Of a stretch of DNA of 17,398 bases, positions 1-7,024 are shown in pieces (position 1 is the stretch's first letter; the number at the start of each line of letters is the position of its first letter). This DNA is from an uncultured Clostridia bacterium (GTDB lineage Bacteria > Bacillota > Clostridia > Oscillospirales > Acutalibacteraceae). The DNA is taken from assembly GCA_946405565.1 (NCBI GenBank), contig CAMJHU010000008.1, positions 1 through 17,398 on the forward strand. The letters are read 5' to 3'. The notes beneath the pieces were generated by a model that was given only the letters and a program-made list of their open reading frames with translations, was not told where the DNA came from and did no database searches. Both the position numbers and the translations under genes were made by a program.

Positions 1-1400
1 CAATCCTCGCCGGACGTAAAATCGTGAATAGTGTCTTTGAGCCAAGATATTTTTTCGTCTACGAAATCCATCGCATGACCGATCGCAGTTTCAACCGCAG
101 GCATTTTTCCTGTCAGCCAATCCGCAAAACTTCGCATATAAGGGGATAATCGTTCACCAAGAGAATTTTTTACGCCATCCACAGCGGATTGGAGAAGGGT
201 GAATGACCCCTCCATATTGTCAAGCATGGTTGCCGCCATTTCCGCAGCCGCACCGTCGGCGTTTTTAATGCTTTCAGCGAGCTTGTCATAATCTTCCTGC
301 GATGCGTTGAGCATGGCGAGAAGACCTGCCTGTGCTCTCTGTCCCGCAACTTTATTGGCGAAGTTGATCTTTTCTTCTTTGGTCATGTTGGCGGTCTTTT
401 TTCGGATATCTTCCAGTACTTCTCCCCACGATCTCGCGGAACCATTCGATTTATAAAACTTGATCCCCAGTTTTTCAATCGCGTCACGCGCTCCGTTGGA
501 ATTAGTGGATAAACGTGTGAAGATAGAGTTTAACTCTGTACCCGCCTGAGATGATTTGATACCTGAATTTGCCATCAAGCCAATGCCCAAAGCGACGTCT
601 TCAATGCTGTAACCAAGTGCGCCTGACGCAGCACCCACATACTTGAAGGTTTCACCCATCATGCCGACATTTGTGTTGGCACTCGATGATGCCACAGCCA
701 AAACATCCGCAAAGTGTGTGGCATCACCCGCCTTTAATCCAAATGCCGTAAGCGCATCGGTGACAATATCCGAAGTTTTCGCCAAATCTTCGCCGGAAGC
801 TGCTGCAAGGGAAAGGATACCGCTGATACCGCCAAGCATATCGTCTGTTTTCCAGCCAGCCATTCCCATGTAAGACATGGCTTCGCCGACCTCGGTAGCG
901 GTGTATTTGGTGGTTGCACCAAGTTCCTTTGCTTTGGCGTTCAGTTGTTCAAACTGTTTTTCCGTGGGTTTACTGAGCGCTTTGACTTTACTCATCACGC
1001 TCTCAAAAGAGCCATATGTGTTTATGACATCCTTAAATCCAAAACTAACGCCTAGGACTGCACCAGCTTGAACAATCGGATTTTTCAGAAAGCGATTCAC
1101 AAAACCGAAAATACCTCGTATCGGAGCGGTTGCCCTGTCTACCACGCTCATGGTGATTCGCCATACTCGACCGGTGAGGTTTCTCACATTTGTGCCAATC
1201 CTCGAAATTACATTGGTAGCTCTATCGGTGGCTTCGAGTGCCACTTTCCATCTCGACCTGTTGAATTTATCGAGATGTTTCTGCATCTTTTCCTGCGCCT
1301 TATCAAAGGCAGTGACCTTTTGTGAAGCAGAATCAAGTCCGGGCCCTGTGTTGTCCGTGACGGAAACAGGAATTTCGATAATAAAGGCTTCCTTTGCCAT
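1..1400 (-). CDS. Phage tail tape measure protein, C-terminal part cut by window edge
   Basis: I translated this frame directly: it is open from an ATG at 1400 to the left edge (466 codons, no stop). The protein sets tail length and sits inside the tail tube until DNA ejection. Residues about 130-330 look like the TP901-type tape-measure core, with the typical helical run containing KAKELGATTKYTATEVGEAM, then MGMAGWKTDDML, and Ala/Gly-rich stretches such as LSLAAASGEDLAKTSDI. The first 125 residues hold basic, heptad-like helices (for example FDKAQEKMQKHLDKF) and a short hydrophobic stretch IVQAGAVLGVSFGF near 109-122. The start is supported by a perfect AGGAGGT about 12 nt upstream, inside the end of the frameshifted chaperone extension, whose TAA overlaps this ATG by one base (TAATG). 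Position directly after the chaperone is the conserved gene order in long-tailed phages. The total length cannot be judged from this window. Confidence 0.95.
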   Translation of the reverse strand, partial: MAKEAFIIEIPVSVTDNTGPGLDSASQKVTAFDKAQEKMQKHLDKFNRSRWKVALEATDRATNVISRIGTNVRNLTGRVWRITMSVVDRATAPIRGIFGFVNRFLKNPIVQAGAVLGVSFGFKDVINTYGSFESVMSKVKALSKPTEKQFEQLNAKAKELGATTKYTATEVGEAMSYMGMAGWKTDDMLGGISGILSLAAASGEDLAKTSDIVTDALTAFGLKAGDATHFADVLAVASSSANTNVGMMGETFKYVGAASGALGYSIEDVALGIGLMANSGIKSSQAGTELNSIFTRLSTNSNGARDAIEKLGIKFYKSNGSARSWGEVLEDIRKKTANMTKEEKINFANKVAGQRAQAGLLAMLNASQEDYDKLAESIKNADGAAAEMAATMLDNMEGSFTLLQSAVDGVKNSLGERLSPYMRSFADWLTGKMPAVETAIGHAMDFVDEKISWLKDTIHDFTSGED

Positions 1401-1570
1401 TATGCGTCCTCACCTCCTTGATTACCGTGTTCTTCCTCGACGTGAAGAAGCGTTGAGGCGAACATAAAAGCTCGGACGCCTGGAGGCTTGGACATCACTT
1501 CATCAGGCGGGATTCCCTGCCGTTGAAAAATGTGATGAAGCAATGTTGCCCTGCCTCCCGCCATGATCAG
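1400..1570 (-). CDS. Tail assembly chaperone, -1 frameshift extension (gpT-like part)
   Basis: This 56-codon frame lies -1 relative to the XkdN-like gene and fills the space between its stop and the tape measure start. It has no well-placed ribosome site of its own; an ATG occurs at 1564, but the sequence in front of it is the frameshift site rather than a good Shine-Dalgarno. Read after slippage at 1570-1576 it begins LIMAGGRATLLHHIFQRQGI and ends with the acidic tail EEEHGNQGGEDA. The fused product would have about 225 residues against 169 for the unshifted form. In lambda (gpG/gpGT) and many other tailed phages the two forms are made in a fixed ratio, and the long form contacts the tube protein while coating the tape measure. 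Its stop overlaps the tape measure ATG. The role is inferred from position and frame logic, not from a recognised domain. Confidence 0.82.
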   Translation of the reverse strand: MIMAGGRATLLHHIFQRQGIPPDEVMSKPPGVRAFMFASTLLHVEEEHGNQGGEDA

Positions 1571-1576
1571 TTTTTT
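1506..1576 (-). promoter_or_regulatory. Programmed -1 ribosomal frameshift signal
   Basis: The minus strand shows a heptamer A AAA AAC at 1576-1570 in the exact X XXY YYZ phase of the upstream gene (codons GCA AAA AAC), followed at once by its TGA stop. Seven nt after the heptamer, GGCGGGA (1562-1556) can pair perfectly with TCCCGCC (1512-1506), giving a GC-rich 7-bp stem whose 43-nt loop contains a smaller GCAA/TTGC hairpin. Slippery heptamer, spacer and stimulatory stem all fit the known pattern of tail-chaperone frameshifts. Confidence 0.85.
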
Positions 1577-2076
1577 GCAACTTCTTCCAGCGAAGTGTAC
1601 CCGCTGATTTCGTCGAGACGGTCGATGATGGCATCTTTTTCGCCGGGCTTGAGTACACGTCCGATCAGTTCACGTCCGCTCATGACATCGAGCTTTTTCC
1701 ATGCCGCCTTGTTATCCCAGATTTTCTCGCGGTCTTCGGCAACCGTAGCGGTATAAATCAGCTCGGAGCGATATTTTGCATTATCAGTGTTTTCGGGAAT
1801 CCTGATGCCGCCAAAATGCTTATTTTTCACGTAACGCGTATGCAGTTCACGACATCTTTCGTATTCCTCTTCAGACAGAGGTCTGATCCGGAACCGCAGA
1901 TAGGTAACGCCGTTGCGTTTGATTTCGATGGGGACAATTTCGTTTTCATCCTCAGAGAATCCGGCAGCGGCGAGCAGCCCGCCGAGAATATCGTTTTCAT
2001 AGGTGCGCAGGGTCTCCTGTGCCGTTTCCTGATCTGTTTCCGTTTCTCTTTCGGTAATTACTTCGTCGATGTTCAT
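1567..2076 (-). CDS. xkdN: XkdN-like tail assembly chaperone, short form
   Basis: The 169-aa protein matches the XkdN-like tail assembly chaperone type: an acidic Glu/Thr-rich N-terminus (ITERETETDQETAQETL), then a compact domain with FRIRPLSEEEYERCRELHTR near residues 82-101, and a C-terminus ending EEVAKN at the frameshift site. Such chaperones bind and protect the tape measure during tail assembly and are absent from the mature virion. The start at 2076 has AGGAG nine bases upstream. It sits between tube and tape measure, the standard place. Its last codons form a slippery heptamer, so a minority of ribosomes should continue into the 56-codon extension. I see no other candidate role. Confidence 0.9.
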   Translation of the reverse strand: MNIDEVITERETETDQETAQETLRTYENDILGGLLAAAGFSEDENEIVPIEIKRNGVTYLRFRIRPLSEEEYERCRELHTRYVKNKHFGGIRIPENTDNAKYRSELIYTATVAEDREKIWDNKAAWKKLDVMSGRELIGRVLKPGEKDAIIDRLDEISGYTSLEEVAKN

Positions 2077-2103
2077 GATAAAACACTCCTTTTTTGAATT
2101 GCG

Positions 2104-2559
2104 TTAAGCCGAGAGCAGCTTTTTAAGCTCAGGCGGTTCGTTGACGGCGAAATTCCACGCTCTCTTGATCAGATCGCCGACACTCAGATTCTGGAGATCG
2201 ATATTTCCGGAAGGAATACATCCGCGATAATTCATACGTTCCTCGCTGCCGTTCCTGCCCTTCACAAGCCCCTGGAAATTCCAAACAGGCATTTCTCCCT
2301 TGGCAAGAGCAGACACCAAATCCTGAATGAACTTGTCGTCCTTGATGACGATCTGGGACATCGTCAGCGTCACGGCATAAGATTGAGGTGCTTCATGCTC
2401 CTGCATATCGCCAAGAGGCTGATATTTCGCGTTGGTCACATTCACCTGCGACTGGAAGCTCTCCACAGTTGCCAGCATGGTTCCCGAATCGTCAAGGATA
2501 GCGCCGTCCTTTCCGGTGAGAACCTTACGGACATCGGTTGCACTGCTTTTGTTCAGCAT
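2104..2559 (-). CDS. xkdM: Phage tail tube protein (XkdM-like)
   Basis: This 151-aa protein has the size and pattern of the XkdM tail tube family of PBSX-like contractile tails: an N-terminal 'tag' MLNKSSATDVRKVLTGKDG, then alternating beta strands (AILDDSGTMLATVESFQSQV) and a C-terminal strand/helix block ending in ELKKLLSA. Tube proteins stack as hexameric rings to make the inner conduit through which DNA passes, enclosed by the sheath. I chose the ATG at 2559 rather than the in-frame ATG at 2568, because the GGAGG motif touches the upstream ATG but lies nine bases before the second. It follows the sheath gene with only a short gap, the usual sheath-tube order. Confidence 0.88.
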   Translation of the reverse strand: MLNKSSATDVRKVLTGKDGAILDDSGTMLATVESFQSQVNVTNAKYQPLGDMQEHEAPQSYAVTLTMSQIVIKDDKFIQDLVSALAKGEMPVWNFQGLVKGRNGSEERMNYRGCIPSGNIDLQNLSVGDLIKRAWNFAVNEPPELKKLLSA

Positions 2560-2573
2560 CAGATTCATCCTCC

Positions 2574-4004
2574 TTATTCTTCATTTTCTCCGGGCGCAAA
2601 CCGGAAACGGTATGTGAGATAAAATTTCTCAATACTGTCAACGTCGTCCACGGCAATCACAAACCATGCGCTGTCGCCCTGAGCCGGTCTGTCCTCGTCC
2701 TCATCCATCGTTCCAGCACTGAGCTTGCCCTCGGCAACCATTGTGTTGATGATATTCTGTCCCGCAGAAACCACTGCCGATCTGCCGTCCGTATCGTTAT
2801 TGACTTTTCCGACAAGCCGGGCAACGGTATCACCGATACGCTGCATAAGCTCGAAGCGGGTCTTGGCGCGACGGATTTTCTTCCAGCCGTCATCCTCATC
2901 TCCACTGGGAGTGATCAGCGTGTTGATTCCCTGTTCAATCCACACCTGCCCGGAACTGTTGGTGGAAAGAACCAGGCATCCTTTCTGCAAAGCTGTCTCA
3001 ATCTGCGTATTGGTCAGCGCCTCGGATAGCCCGGCGTAACCACTGACAACATAGTGGGTGACACTCTGATTGGCGGGGACAGCGGCGATAATGCCGCCGA
3101 TTCTCGCTGCGTTGAGATAGCCTTCCACAGTTACCCCGTTGGCGGTCTGACCGCCATTGAGAACGTAGATAATCTTGGCATCGTTGAATGCCGCCGCATG
3201 TCCCATTCTTACATCGACAGTGTTGGATGCGGTATTCTGTTCTGACAATACAGCCATAGGATACTGACCGGCGGCATAGGTTCTGTCGATGAATGCCTGC
3301 ACCAGTGCGTGTACGGTGGTATCTTCGGTATCGACACACAGCACATTGAAAGAGTAAGCTTCCAGTACACCAAGCGCATTTGAATAGGCGTCATTGTTGA
3401 CCGTCGGGTTGGTTCCTGCCGAAAATGCTCTCTGCGCCACAGCGGCAAGAGTACCGTTTCCGTCTGACACTTTTTCAGCGGTGAAATATTTGCTGTCGGC
3501 GTTGATGGCAGCAACCAAAGCCGCTGCTTCTCCGCCGGAAGGATTCTTTGAGAAGGTGATCTTCTCAAATTCCGATGTACCGTCGTAAACGATACATTCT
3601 CTCTTGGAACTGTTTACCAGACTGTCGCGGATAGTAACCGTGAAAGCTCTCGCGCCGACATATTTCGCGGTGATCGTGACAGCATTGACGGATTCGGTGG
3701 CACTGTCCTTCAGTGTGACGCTGCCAGCGGTGCCGCCTGTGCCGACGCGAATGAAATAGCCGGTATTCGCGCCGCCCTTGAACATCTCGGTAATAAGCTG
3801 TTCAGTCTGACCGGAGCCGAAGACAGATTTGATAGTGGTGCTGGGAGAAAAAGCCACAACCTGATTTAACGGACCCCAATTCGATTTAATGATGCCTGCG
3901 ACAACACCGTTTCTTGCTCCCACAAGAGAAATTCCCCCTGCGTTCTCGAAGCGATGATATTCGCCGGGACGAATTTTCGTCTCGCCAACCGTGAAAGTTC
4001 CCAT
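2574..4004 (-). CDS. xkdK: Contractile tail sheath protein (XkdK-like)
   Basis: The 476-aa product is the size of PBSX-type tail sheath subunits. The N-terminus (RPGEYHRFENAGGISLVGAR) matches the usual opening in which the protein lists its beta-rich domain, followed by a motif region with FKGGANTGYFIRVGTGGTAG around residues 75-94. The C-terminal part carries KKIRRAKTRFELMQRIGDTV and the conserved sheath-closing segment ending in beta strands (AWFVIAVDDVDSIEKFYLTY). Sheath subunits wrap the tube and contract to drive it through the host envelope, so this gene is what makes the phage a myovirus type. ATG at 4004 is supported by AGGAGGT eight bases upstream. A 67-aa gene precedes it and the tube gene follows. 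Confidence 0.94.
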   Translation of the reverse strand: MGTFTVGETKIRPGEYHRFENAGGISLVGARNGVVAGIIKSNWGPLNQVVAFSPSTTIKSVFGSGQTEQLITEMFKGGANTGYFIRVGTGGTAGSVTLKDSATESVNAVTITAKYVGARAFTVTIRDSLVNSSKRECIVYDGTSEFEKITFSKNPSGGEAAALVAAINADSKYFTAEKVSDGNGTLAAVAQRAFSAGTNPTVNNDAYSNALGVLEAYSFNVLCVDTEDTTVHALVQAFIDRTYAAGQYPMAVLSEQNTASNTVDVRMGHAAAFNDAKIIYVLNGGQTANGVTVEGYLNAARIGGIIAAVPANQSVTHYVVSGYAGLSEALTNTQIETALQKGCLVLSTNSSGQVWIEQGINTLITPSGDEDDGWKKIRRAKTRFELMQRIGDTVARLVGKVNNDTDGRSAVVSAGQNIINTMVAEGKLSAGTMDEDEDRPAQGDSAWFVIAVDDVDSIEKFYLTYRFRFAPGENEE

Positions 4005-4005
4005 T

Positions 4006-4209
4006 TCACATTACCTCCTTATTGCGAAATTCATTAATGATCTGTGTCGCTGCTGTGAGTGTAGCTGATACGATGCCCGCCGTTGAGAATGCGGCAACGA
4101 CTATATCGGGCGATGTGCCGAACATAGAACGCGCCGCCGCCGCGTATTCTTCGACGGAGTATTCAGGTTCCGGCGGTGCATTTGATTCTATGGTTGGTTT
4201 CTTAGACAT
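4006..4209 (-). CDS. Small phage protein upstream of sheath, 67 aa
   Basis: The frame is open further upstream (to 4341), but only the ATG at 4209 has a proper ribosome site (AGGAGG with a nine-base spacer), and it overlaps the end of the preceding gene by just 8 bases, so I take the 67-aa form. The sequence starts MSKKPTIESNAPPEPEYSVE, is acidic and Pro-rich at first, then has an Ala-rich segment (VEEYAAAARSMF) and a hydrophobic stretch DIVVAAFSTAGIVSATLTAA before a charged end. The stop lies one base before the sheath ATG. PBSX has a similarly small gene (xkzB) in the same place between xkdJ and xkdK, but I cannot confirm homology by eye. Function unknown. Confidence 0.7.
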   Translation of the reverse strand: MSKKPTIESNAPPEPEYSVEEYAAAARSMFGTSPDIVVAAFSTAGIVSATLTAATQIINEFRNKEVM

Positions 4210-5086
4210 TGAATTTTGCCTCCTGTTTGAAAGTGAAATATGGCTTGACCATCGGATACTGACTGCCAAAGCGACGGAGCAGCCCGAAGCGGACGTCAAG
4301 TTTAATTTGCCCCATAGATAGCATATCGCTTGTATTGTCAATCGTCAGCTTGCGAATGAACATGGGCGAATCGTCCAACATGGTCACTTCACCGTTGAGC
4401 GCGAGAGGATCAGCGATACATCTCAGCCACGTCGTTTCCTCGCCATCAGCGAACACGTGACCGCGTAAAACGCCGTCAAGCCATACCACGGTATTGGTTT
4501 CTCTCTGTGTGTTGAGGGATTCCACGCGCCAATATACGGCGGGATTTTCCGATGTGGGAGCAAACGACTGTCCGACATTACGTGTATGCCCTATGACGGT
4601 CATTTCGGGGAACGTCTGAGCAATAAAATGATTGATAGCAAGAACGGGGTCGGGGTCGGTTGTTTCCTGCTGCGGGAAGGCATACACATCAAATGTGACA
4701 GTAATCCCGATAATCAATCCGTCCCCAGTTTTGACGTTAAAAACGTCGCTGCGGTTCCAAGCCACACAGTATGGCGTCTTATCGGGGATGAAAAACACAC
4801 CGCACAAAAGATTTCTGGCAATCGGCTCAATTTCTTCAGGCGTAATTCCGTCGCTGCTACAGAGGATATTCATGGTCAACACGCCGCTGGTTTTGCGCTC
4901 TGGGTTTTTGATGTAATCGATAATATAATCGATTCTCGGATATTGATTGCGCTGATCCCAGCCGGTAGCAGTATCGTCAGGAGCCGTCTGGTAGAACACG
5001 GCTGACTTATCGCCATATGTGGTTAATTTCGCCGACAGCGATTCATCGGAGGTGAGACGGTTATACAGTAAGTCTTCAAGTGTCAT
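4202..5086 (-). CDS. Probable tail terminator/tail completion protein, two-part, 294 aa
   Basis: The first ~135 residues look like a tail terminator or completion domain: MTLEDLLYNRLTSDESLSAK, then AVFYQTAPDD, the tyrosine-rich YPRIDYIIDYIKNPERKTSG, and a helix EEIEPIARNLLCGV followed by beta strands. The second half (from about residue 145, DPDPVLAINHFIAQTFPEMT) is a further beta-rich region with VYWRVESLNTQRETNTVVWL and ends LRRFGSQYPMVKPYFTFKQE. It occupies the position of xkdJ in PBSX. Most tail terminators are near 130-180 aa, so this is either a two-domain fusion or a longer family variant. Terminators cap the tube and join it to the head. ATG at 5086 has GGAGGG upstream. The gene overlaps its upstream neighbour by 11 bases and the 67-aa gene by 8, pointing to coupled translation. 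Confidence 0.6.
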   Translation of the reverse strand: MTLEDLLYNRLTSDESLSAKLTTYGDKSAVFYQTAPDDTATGWDQRNQYPRIDYIIDYIKNPERKTSGVLTMNILCSSDGITPEEIEPIARNLLCGVFFIPDKTPYCVAWNRSDVFNVKTGDGLIIGITVTFDVYAFPQQETTDPDPVLAINHFIAQTFPEMTVIGHTRNVGQSFAPTSENPAVYWRVESLNTQRETNTVVWLDGVLRGHVFADGEETTWLRCIADPLALNGEVTMLDDSPMFIRKLTIDNTSDMLSMGQIKLDVRFGLLRRFGSQYPMVKPYFTFKQEAKFNV

Positions 5087-5354
5087 AAGCGCCCTCCGTT
5101 CTGATGTCGGTGAAATTACTGCTCCACGACAATTCCCACAGTCCGGAAGCGATTTCTTCCACAGGAATTGTGATATAATTTGTCATGTTGCCGCTTTTGA
5201 CAATATACAAAACGCGAATTTCAGACGATGAGACAGCGGCGACCAAACCGTTATACGCGGATGACCACGCGTGATACTGAGCGCGAATAAAATCGCCCTT
5301 CTTGATTTGGGTTTTATCAATTGATGTGGTGGGTGCAGTGATTAAGACTGACAC
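5076..5354 (-). CDS. Small hypothetical phage protein in head-tail junction cluster, 92 aa
   Basis: A 92-aa, beta-rich protein containing KKGDFIRAQYHAWSSAYNGL and ending with a Trp-rich segment SGLWELSWSSNFTDIR. The 'gives access, then short strands, then GLWEL-W' pattern reminds me of the small DUF5026-type phage proteins, which have no known role, but this is recollection rather than a search. Two GTG starts are possible (5363 and 5354). I prefer 5354, since GAGGTGA sits five bases before it while it directly touches the first. It lies between the tail-completion and the tail-terminator-like genes and overlaps the latter by 11 bases, suggesting a junction or capsid-exit role. Confidence 0.6.
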   Translation of the reverse strand: MSVLITAPTTSIDKTQIKKGDFIRAQYHAWSSAYNGLVAAVSSSEIRVLYIVKSGNMTNYITIPVEEIASGLWELSWSSNFTDIRTEGAYDT

Positions 5355-5364
5355 GCGATTCACC

Positions 5365-5796
5365 TCACTTGTTTATCTCGGAAAAAATCCTGATGACGCC
5401 TGGCTTTGCCCGTTCGATAATTTTTTCCCTGTACGGTCTTGGTGCCATTCTGCGAGTACCGTTTTCGAGCCACGCCGCATAGGGAATGTGTGTTTGGATA
5501 GCCGCCACATAATTCCCCCTGCCGTCGCCCGACGCTCTCAGCCCCCACGACATCCGCAGCATTCCGGTTCTTACCGCAGGAGGTTCACCGGGTGCGGAAG
5601 CAGTGTAGTAAGAGCCTGAATGAGGCAGTCGGTACATACGACCGGATCGCTGTCCACGCAGTACTTCGAGAGCGGCATTGCGCAGTTCATTGGAAGCTCT
5701 GACCGTACATGATTCTGCACGTCTGCGGGTTTGTCTGAGCACATCCTGTATGTGTCCCTGCATCTCGGATTCCGCTTCATTCCAATTGGTTGACAT
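5365..5796 (-). CDS. HK97 gp10-like tail completion / neck protein
   Basis: The 143-aa protein has the HK97 gp10/XkdI pattern: an N-terminal helix rich in Arg/Glu (EMQGHIQDVLRQTRRRAESC), then the typical central block SYYTASAPGEPPAVRTGMLR, then strands with YVAAIQTHIPYAAWLENGTR and the hallmark MAPRPYREKIIE near the end. Members act at the head-tail junction, often as connector or tail-completion components. I choose the ATG at 5796 (GGAAAGGAG upstream) over the in-frame ATG at 5850, which would overlap the previous gene by 74 bases and has no good ribosome site; the chosen start overlaps by 20 bases. Confidence 0.85.
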   Translation of the reverse strand: MSTNWNEAESEMQGHIQDVLRQTRRRAESCTVRASNELRNAALEVLRGQRSGRMYRLPHSGSYYTASAPGEPPAVRTGMLRMSWGLRASGDGRGNYVAAIQTHIPYAAWLENGTRRMAPRPYREKIIERAKPGVIRIFSEINK

Positions 5797-6148
5797 CGTG
5801 TGTGTCGCTCCTTTCCTCGCAGTAATATACCGACCAGATGTCCTGCTCACCGGGGTTATCTACGCCTTTAACGTAGAATACCCTGTTGTCCATCGTCAAT
5901 CGGTCGCCAGCCTTGGCGATTGGTTGACCGACATGACCGATGACATGAGTGATCGGATGCCCCATCTGCTGATATTTGAGCTGTTGATCAGGCGACGCAC
6001 CGCACAAGGTGGCACGGACATAGATGGGAGGATAGACCGAGTAGCTTTCTTTACTGCGCCCTCGGCTGTCGGTTCCCTCTGTTTTGATTTCGATAAAGAA
6101 GTCTTTCCAGAGATTTTCGGGACGGTGATAGCCAATTCTATGGTACAT
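5777..6148 (-). CDS. Head closure / head-tail adaptor-like protein, 123 aa
   Basis: Start chosen at 6148, where GGGAAG precedes the ATG and the overlap with the previous gene is 11 bases; the open frame runs on to 6226 but without support. The protein opens MYHRIGYHRPENLWKDFFIE, then holds SVYPPIYVRATLCGASPDQQ and a beta-rich end with AGDRLTMDNRVFYVKGVDNP, the last matching the 'put limits on X then measured value' beta barrel of SPP1 gp16-like stoppers. Such proteins seal the portal ring after packaging. Between connector and gp10-like genes this is the expected place. Assignment is by position, size and strand pattern. Confidence 0.6.
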   Translation of the reverse strand: MYHRIGYHRPENLWKDFFIEIKTEGTDSRGRSKESYSVYPPIYVRATLCGASPDQQLKYQQMGHPITHVIGHVGQPIAKAGDRLTMDNRVFYVKGVDNPGEQDIWSVYYCEERSDTHDVNQLE

Positions 6149-6578
6149 TTTTCTTCCCGCCTTCGTCCAATTCGGTGCCTCCTGAATTCGGATTGTTGTG
6201 TATGCCCTCGTAGAAATAATGGTCATTGCTCACCGCTGCGGCATTTGCCAGCGGAACGGACATGCTTGACACTTCGCTTTTGAGTTGGTCATACATCGCC
6301 TTCCAGCTTTCATATCGTTCTTGCAGGGACAGCGTCATGGGACCCACTTTTTCATCAATCTCATACGCGAAGCGGCGCATGATGCTTTCCACCAGTGCCA
6401 GCTTCGCCCGGCGCCATTTGCCGGGATAGGATTCGAGAATTGCGTTGTACTCCTCGTCAGAAAGTGCGGCAGCCTGACCTTCGCCGCTGACCTCGGTGTC
6501 TCCAAGTTCAAACCGCATACGGTCTTTGCCGCGCTCTCCGATTTTTGACGGGTCGTAGGTGTAAGTCGCTCTCGGCAT
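6138..6578 (-). CDS. Head-tail connector (gp6/gp15-like) protein, 146 aa
   Basis: A mostly helical 146-aa protein with SDEEYNAILESYPGKWRRAK and then LVESIMRRFAYEIDEKVGPM, followed by LSLQERYESWKAMYDQLKSE. This helix pattern (LSDEE..., Ala/Arg helix, K.G.....R...) is what HK97 gp6 / SPP1 gp15 connector proteins show; they form a 12-13-fold ring below the portal. The ATG at 6578 overlaps the previous stop by one base (TAATG) and has GGTGA upstream. The C-terminal 30 residues are Asn/Gly-rich and probably disordered. Confidence 0.7.
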   Translation of the reverse strand: MPRATYTYDPSKIGERGKDRMRFELGDTEVSGEGQAAALSDEEYNAILESYPGKWRRAKLALVESIMRRFAYEIDEKVGPMTLSLQERYESWKAMYDQLKSEVSSMSVPLANAAAVSNDHYFYEGIHNNPNSGGTELDEGGKKNVP

Positions 6579-7009
6579 TATGCGTCACCGCCCAGCACCC
6601 TGACTTTCTCTCTGATCGCTTTCTTGATATCCTGCGCCTTGGTACAAGCGTCAAGGACGATAAGAGCATCCTCAGAATCCACGTCAGCGATAGCGGTAAT
6701 AGCCTCATCTTTCTTCATTTGGAGAATGCGAACCACCGTAACGATGTCCTCAGTTTCCGTAGGAAGCTCCATAATGCCGTTTTCAGTGGCGATAGGCAAG
6801 TTTACCTTAATGCTCTCCAAAACGCTCTCACAAGGAAAATTTGAGCCACTTTCTGGGAAGTCCGCAGGGTTGTCAATCTCCTTGATGACACCGTTTCGAA
6901 CGAGCGTGGGAACGCGAGACGGAAGAACGGCATCGGGCGGAACGGTCGCCCCAGCCGGATAGGTGATGCCGTTGAACACGGCAGTCTTAAGCGTGATATA
7001 GCCGTTCAT
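6578..7009 (-). CDS. Hypothetical phage head-region protein, 143 aa
   Basis: I do not recognise a named family. Residues 1-45 form a small beta-type module (NGYITLKTAVFNGITYPAGA, then LVRNGVIKEID) of the kind seen in N-terminal pieces of Mu-like small head genes, followed by an acidic linker and a C-terminal alpha-helical part with TVVRILQMKKDEAITAIADV and a basic tail IKKAIREKVRVLGG. GGAGG stands before the ATG at 7009. It lies between major capsid and connector. A head-to-connector accessory or capsid-associated role is possible from place alone. Confidence 0.65.
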   Translation of the reverse strand: MNGYITLKTAVFNGITYPAGATVPPDAVLPSRVPTLVRNGVIKEIDNPADFPESGSNFPCESVLESIKVNLPIATENGIMELPTETEDIVTVVRILQMKKDEAITAIADVDSEDALIVLDACTKAQDIKKAIREKVRVLGGDA

Positions 7010-7024
7010 CGTTTACGCCTCCTC

